Shown here: piece after piece, positions 5,153 through 7,480 of the stretch
Numbering within the stretch: the stretch's first letter is position 1
Layout of the letters: every line of letters starts with the position of its first letter
From: CAZSAT01 sp964604675
Lineage (GTDB): Bacteria > Myxococcota_A > UBA796 > CAJQPC01
Assembly: GCA_964604675.1 (NCBI GenBank)
Contig: CAZSAT010000215.1
Span: 1-7,480, forward strand
Direction: 5' to 3'
Length of the DNA stretch: 7,480 bases
Position numbers and translations under genes: made by a program
Notes under the pieces: generated by a model
The model's database searches: none
Told to the model about the DNA's origin: nothing
Seen by the model: the letters and a program-made list of their open reading frames with translations, nothing else

Positions 5153-6748
5153 TCAGAGCCGCGCCGACCTCCGCTGCGCCATCTCGTTGTCCCACTGCAG
5201 CGTGCGGAGACGCTCGTCGTCGTGCCGCGCGGTCTCGAACCGGGTCACGTGGCTGGCGTAGTCGGCGCTCTTGTAGCGGTCCATGAAGCGCGCGAAGTCC
5301 CAGGCGTCCAGCAGGGCCAGGGCCTGGCCCGCGGGGACGTTCAGCTTGCGTTGCATGACCAGCTTGAACACGTCCTTGTAGAGGTCCCGGTGGCGCCGGT
5401 CACCGCGGCGGGCTTCCGGGGCCAGCCGCGCCGACAGGAGCAGCCGCTCCGCGAGGCCGCTGCCCTTCGGGCGCAGCTTCCAGTGGTGCTCCATGCGCGG
5501 AAGCATCTTCGGGCCGTAGCACTGTTCGTAGAGCCAGATGTATCCGTCGAGCAGCTCGTCGCGCGACATGTGCTTGGGCTTCGCGACCACGTGGCGGGTG
5601 TCGTACAGGTGCCAGTCGGTGTGGTCCAGGCGCCCGTCGGCGAGGTACTCGTCGAAGAGCTTCGTGCCCGGCATCGGGTTCAGGATGGAGAAGAAGGGGT
5701 AGAGGATCTTCGTGCGATCGATGAAGTCGAGCGTGTCGCGGAAGACCTCGATGGTGTCGGTGTCGAAGCCCACGATGAAGTTGCCCACGACCGCCAGTCC
5801 GCGCGCCTGGATGCGCTCGATGGCCTGGTCGTAGGTGAGACAGAAGTTGATCCCCTTCGCCATGTCGTCGAGGGTGGCCTCGGAGACCGACTCCAGCCCG
5901 ATGATCAAGGTGTTGCAGCCGGCCGCCACGAACAGATCGAGCAGCTCGTCGTCCTGGGCCACGTTCAGCGTGGTCTCGGCCGACCAGGCGGGCAGCTGCC
6001 CCCGCTGGTACAGCGGCGCCATCGCCCGGAGCAACTCCTTGGTGTACTTCGAGCGCGAGAGGAAGTTGTCGTCGACCAGGTAGAGGGGGCGGCCCTTGCC
6101 CAAGAGGCCCATCACCGGCAGAGAGGCCAGCTCGGCCACCACGTTGGCGCTGGGCTTGAAGCGGAAGGACTGCCCCGAGATGTCGGGCACGCTGCAGAAC
6201 CGGCACGTGAACGGGCAGCCGCGCGTGGTCTGTACCTGATGGTAGAGGTACGCGTCGTAGTCGAGCATGTCCCAGCGGGGCACCGGCACGGTCTCCAACG
6301 GCGGGAACTCCGTGGCGTCGTAGCGCTCCTCGAGCCGGCCTGCGCGGAGGTCCTCGACCACATGGGGCCACACGTGCTCGGCCTCGCCGGTCACCACACA
6401 GTCCACGTGCTCCAAGGCCTCGTCGGGCCGGAGCGAGGCATGGATGCCGCCGAGGATGACGGGTGTGCCCACCGACCGGTACTGGTCGGCCACCGCGTAC
6501 GCCTGGTTCACGCAGCTGGTCTTCGCCGACAGCGCCACGGCGTCGGTCTTGCCGAAAGGCAGCTCCTGGAAGTACTCGTCGACGAAGTCGATCGCCACGT
6601 CCCGCGGCGTGCAGCTGGCCACGGTGACCAGGCCGAGGTCCATGAACGCACGCTTGAGGCCCAGCGTGCGCAGCAGCAGATCCATCTCGTAGAGCTCCCG
6701 CTCTTCGGGATCGGCGTTCTTCCGGGTGGCGACGAAGGTCAGGTGCAT
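5153..6748 (-). CDS. B12-binding-fold radical SAM protein
   Basis: A 531-residue radical SAM enzyme of the cobalamin-binding (BchE/HpnJ-like) class, expected to use a [4Fe-4S] cluster and S-adenosylmethionine for a difficult methylation, cyclisation or rearrangement. Residues about 35-135 form a B12-binding-type Rossmann domain, ending in the typical VILGGIHASLRPDEAL (97-112) and VVTGEAE (118-124); no DxHxxG His ligand is seen, so cobalamin, if bound, would be base-off without that ligand. The radical SAM domain begins at RGCPFTCRFCS: Cys178, Cys182 and Cys185 bind the cluster. Further signatures are YLVDDNF (223-229), GLESVSE (284-290) and GFDTDT (327-332). After NPMPGTKLFDEYL (357-369) the C-terminal part resembles DUF4070, with a PKHMSRDELLDGY segment, followed by a basic helical tail. 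ATG 6748 lacks a clear Shine-Dalgarno site; TAAGAT lies 9 bases upstream. The gene stands alone, so the product is unknown. Class assignment is firm. Confidence 0.92.
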   Translation of the reverse strand: MHLTFVATRKNADPEERELYEMDLLLRTLGLKRAFMDLGLVTVASCTPRDVAIDFVDEYFQELPFGKTDAVALSAKTSCVNQAYAVADQYRSVGTPVILGGIHASLRPDEALEHVDCVVTGEAEHVWPHVVEDLRAGRLEERYDATEFPPLETVPVPRWDMLDYDAYLYHQVQTTRGCPFTCRFCSVPDISGQSFRFKPSANVVAELASLPVMGLLGKGRPLYLVDDNFLSRSKYTKELLRAMAPLYQRGQLPAWSAETTLNVAQDDELLDLFVAAGCNTLIIGLESVSEATLDDMAKGINFCLTYDQAIERIQARGLAVVGNFIVGFDTDTIEVFRDTLDFIDRTKILYPFFSILNPMPGTKLFDEYLADGRLDHTDWHLYDTRHVVAKPKHMSRDELLDGYIWLYEQCYGPKMLPRMEHHWKLRPKGSGLAERLLLSARLAPEARRGDRRHRDLYKDVFKLVMQRKLNVPAGQALALLDAWDFARFMDRYKSADYASHVTRFETARHDDERLRTLQWDNEMAQRRSARL

Positions 6749-6818
6749 GGCCCGCGCATCTTAGAACGTGCTGGTCATCGGCACGTGCGATGGCGTACGC
6801 TCTCGGAGCGCGTCACCC
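6749..6818. promoter_or_regulatory. 70-base divergent promoter region with inverted repeat
   Basis: This is the only real intergenic space with room for promoters in both directions. It holds a perfect inverted repeat ACGTGC (6766-6771) / GCACGT (6781-6786) with a 9-base centre; the right arm also forms the palindrome GCACGTGC (6781-6788). On the + strand TGGTCA (6772-6777) and TACGCT (6796-6801), 18 bases apart, are a weak -35/-10 pair, and GGAG (6805-6808) lies 10 bases before ATG 6819. On the minus strand TAAGAT (6758-6763) is a possible -10 box very close to the radical SAM start. All are short matches and could be chance. Confidence 0.3.
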
Positions 6819-7480
6819 ATGAAGGGGTCTCTCATGCTGGTTCTCCTGGCCTCGCTGGCCTGCATTCCCGACAAGCACTCCGACTCGGGCACCACCGGGC
6901 CCCTCGTCGAGGACGACACCGGCGATCGGCACCCCGACACCGATCCGGACGGCGATTCCGCCGACTCGGGCGAGGCCTGCGAGGGCTTGAGCGGCCAGGT
7001 CAGCGGCACGGTGAGCGTGGACCTCTTCTACATCGACGATGCGGGCGACACCATCCAGGTCGACTGGTCCGACTACAGCTCCACCTTCCCCTGGGGGTCG
7101 ATCTACGTCGGGGCGTACACCGGAAGCGACGACGATCGAACCGAGATCGCGTACGACACGGTGGCCGAACCGAGCACGGCAGGTGACGCCTACTCGATGA
7201 CGCTCTCGAGCGACGCCGACGAAGCGTTCCTCTACGCGGTGCTCGACGAGAACCAGGATCGTGTGATCGGCAGCTTCGACCCGATCACGTACCACGGGGA
7301 CCCGGTCGTGGTCTGCAACGAGGACGGCACCGTCGACCTCACCTTCATGTACGACATCGGCTACGACCCGACCTCCGGGGGCGGCGACGGTGGCGATGGC
7401 GGCGGCGGCGATGGCGGCGGCGGTGGTGGCGGCGGCGGCGACGGCGGCGGCGGCGGGGGCGGCGGCGGCGACGGCGGCGG
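6819..7480 (+). CDS. Partial lipoprotein with acidic linker, beta-rich domain and Gly/Asp-repeat tail
   Basis: An open frame runs from ATG 6819 through the right edge (about 220 residues seen, no stop). It starts MKGSLMLVLLASLACIPD, a short lipoprotein signal with candidate lipidated Cys15. Residues about 18-52 form an Asp/Ser/Thr/Gly-rich linker (HSDSGTTG, DTDPDGDSADSG), then a probable beta-rich globular part from about 53 to 182 with many Tyr, Asp and Val residues and two cysteines (Cys54, Cys166) that might pair. From residue 187 the chain is Gly with Asp at 190, 193, 198, 208 and 217. Third codon positions are about 95% GC in this frame, which confirms it over opposite-strand frames. An alternative start at Met6 (6834) has AAGGGG six bases upstream (6822-6827) and would give a nine-residue leader like those of the operon genes. 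I recognise no family; an outer-membrane or surface protein is the likely role. Confidence 0.8.
   Translation, partial: MKGSLMLVLLASLACIPDKHSDSGTTGPLVEDDTGDRHPDTDPDGDSADSGEACEGLSGQVSGTVSVDLFYIDDAGDTIQVDWSDYSSTFPWGSIYVGAYTGSDDDRTEIAYDTVAEPSTAGDAYSMTLSSDADEAFLYAVLDENQDRVIGSFDPITYHGDPVVVCNEDGTVDLTFMYDIGYDPTSGGGDGGDGGGGDGGGGGGGGGDGGGGGGGGGDGG
7377..7480 (+). repeat. GGC/GAC triplet low-complexity repeat encoding Gly-Asp tail
   Basis: From 7377 to the edge the sequence is nearly all GGN codons (mostly GGC, with GGT and GGG) broken by GAC or GAT codons. The last spacings between Asp codons are 10 and 9 codons, giving an imperfect tandem unit of about 27-30 bases. Because the units are whole codons, slippage would change tail length without breaking the frame. 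The tract continues beyond the window. Confidence 0.85.

Noticed and set aside
5222..7186. A 654-codon open frame on the + strand opposite the radical SAM gene
   Set aside because: It reads antisense through the radical SAM gene and then crosses the lipoprotein gene in another frame; it has no motif, while the minus-strand frame has the CxxxCxxC cluster site.
6813..7295. A 160-codon minus-strand open frame opposite the Gly/Asp lipoprotein gene
   Set aside because: Third-position GC is only about half in this frame but about 95% in the + frame, and the + frame begins with a lipoprotein signal.
7377..7480. The repetitive right end as a CRISPR array or satellite
   Set aside because: There are no unique spacers; it is a codon-phase GGC/GAC tract inside an open reading frame.

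Overview
This 7480-base window is gene-dense, very GC-rich bacterial chromosome with third codon positions almost always G or C. Four predicted lipoproteins with very short hydrophobic leaders, an Asp/Ser/Thr/Gly-rich linker behind a lipidated Cys, a 3-ketodihydrosphingosine-reductase-like SDR and a large cobalamin-type radical SAM protein together suggest a Myxococcota-like (former deltaproteobacterial) organism. That placement is an inference, not a proof. I see no rRNA, tRNA, insertion sequence, prophage or CRISPR.

Layout, left to right. (1) A hot-dog thioesterase on the + strand (36-458) converges, across 6 bases, on a four-gene minus-strand cluster. (2) Read in its own direction (4681 down to 465), that cluster encodes a metallo-beta-lactamase-fold lactonase-like lipoprotein, an alpha/beta-hydrolase lipoprotein that overlaps it by 4 bases (GTGA), an SDR resembling 3-ketodihydrosphingosine reductase 9 bases further on, and a HExxH metallopeptidase lipoprotein. 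Spacing argues for one operon. (3) A DUF523 (TudS/YbbK-like) Fe-S protein on the + strand (4706-5140) diverges from the operon across 24 bases and converges on the next gene across 12 bases, where a GC-rich stem-loop spans its stop codon. (4) A 531-residue B12-binding-fold radical SAM protein on the minus strand (6748-5153). (5) Divergent from it across 70 bases, a + strand lipoprotein gene (6819 to the right edge) with an acidic linker, a beta-rich domain and a Gly/Asp-repeat tail; it runs out of the window.

How the genes may work together: the operon combines two putatively envelope-anchored hydrolases, a putatively envelope-anchored protease and a cytoplasmic reductase of the sphingoid-base type. 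This suggests lipid or acyl-compound processing at the envelope, but no serine palmitoyltransferase or other partner lies in the window, so the pathway is not established. The most notable signals are the repeated ultra-short lipoprotein leaders, which standard signal-peptide tools may miss, the lipid-flavoured operon, and the Gly/Asp-tailed lipoprotein. I do not see a clear new defence or mobile system here.
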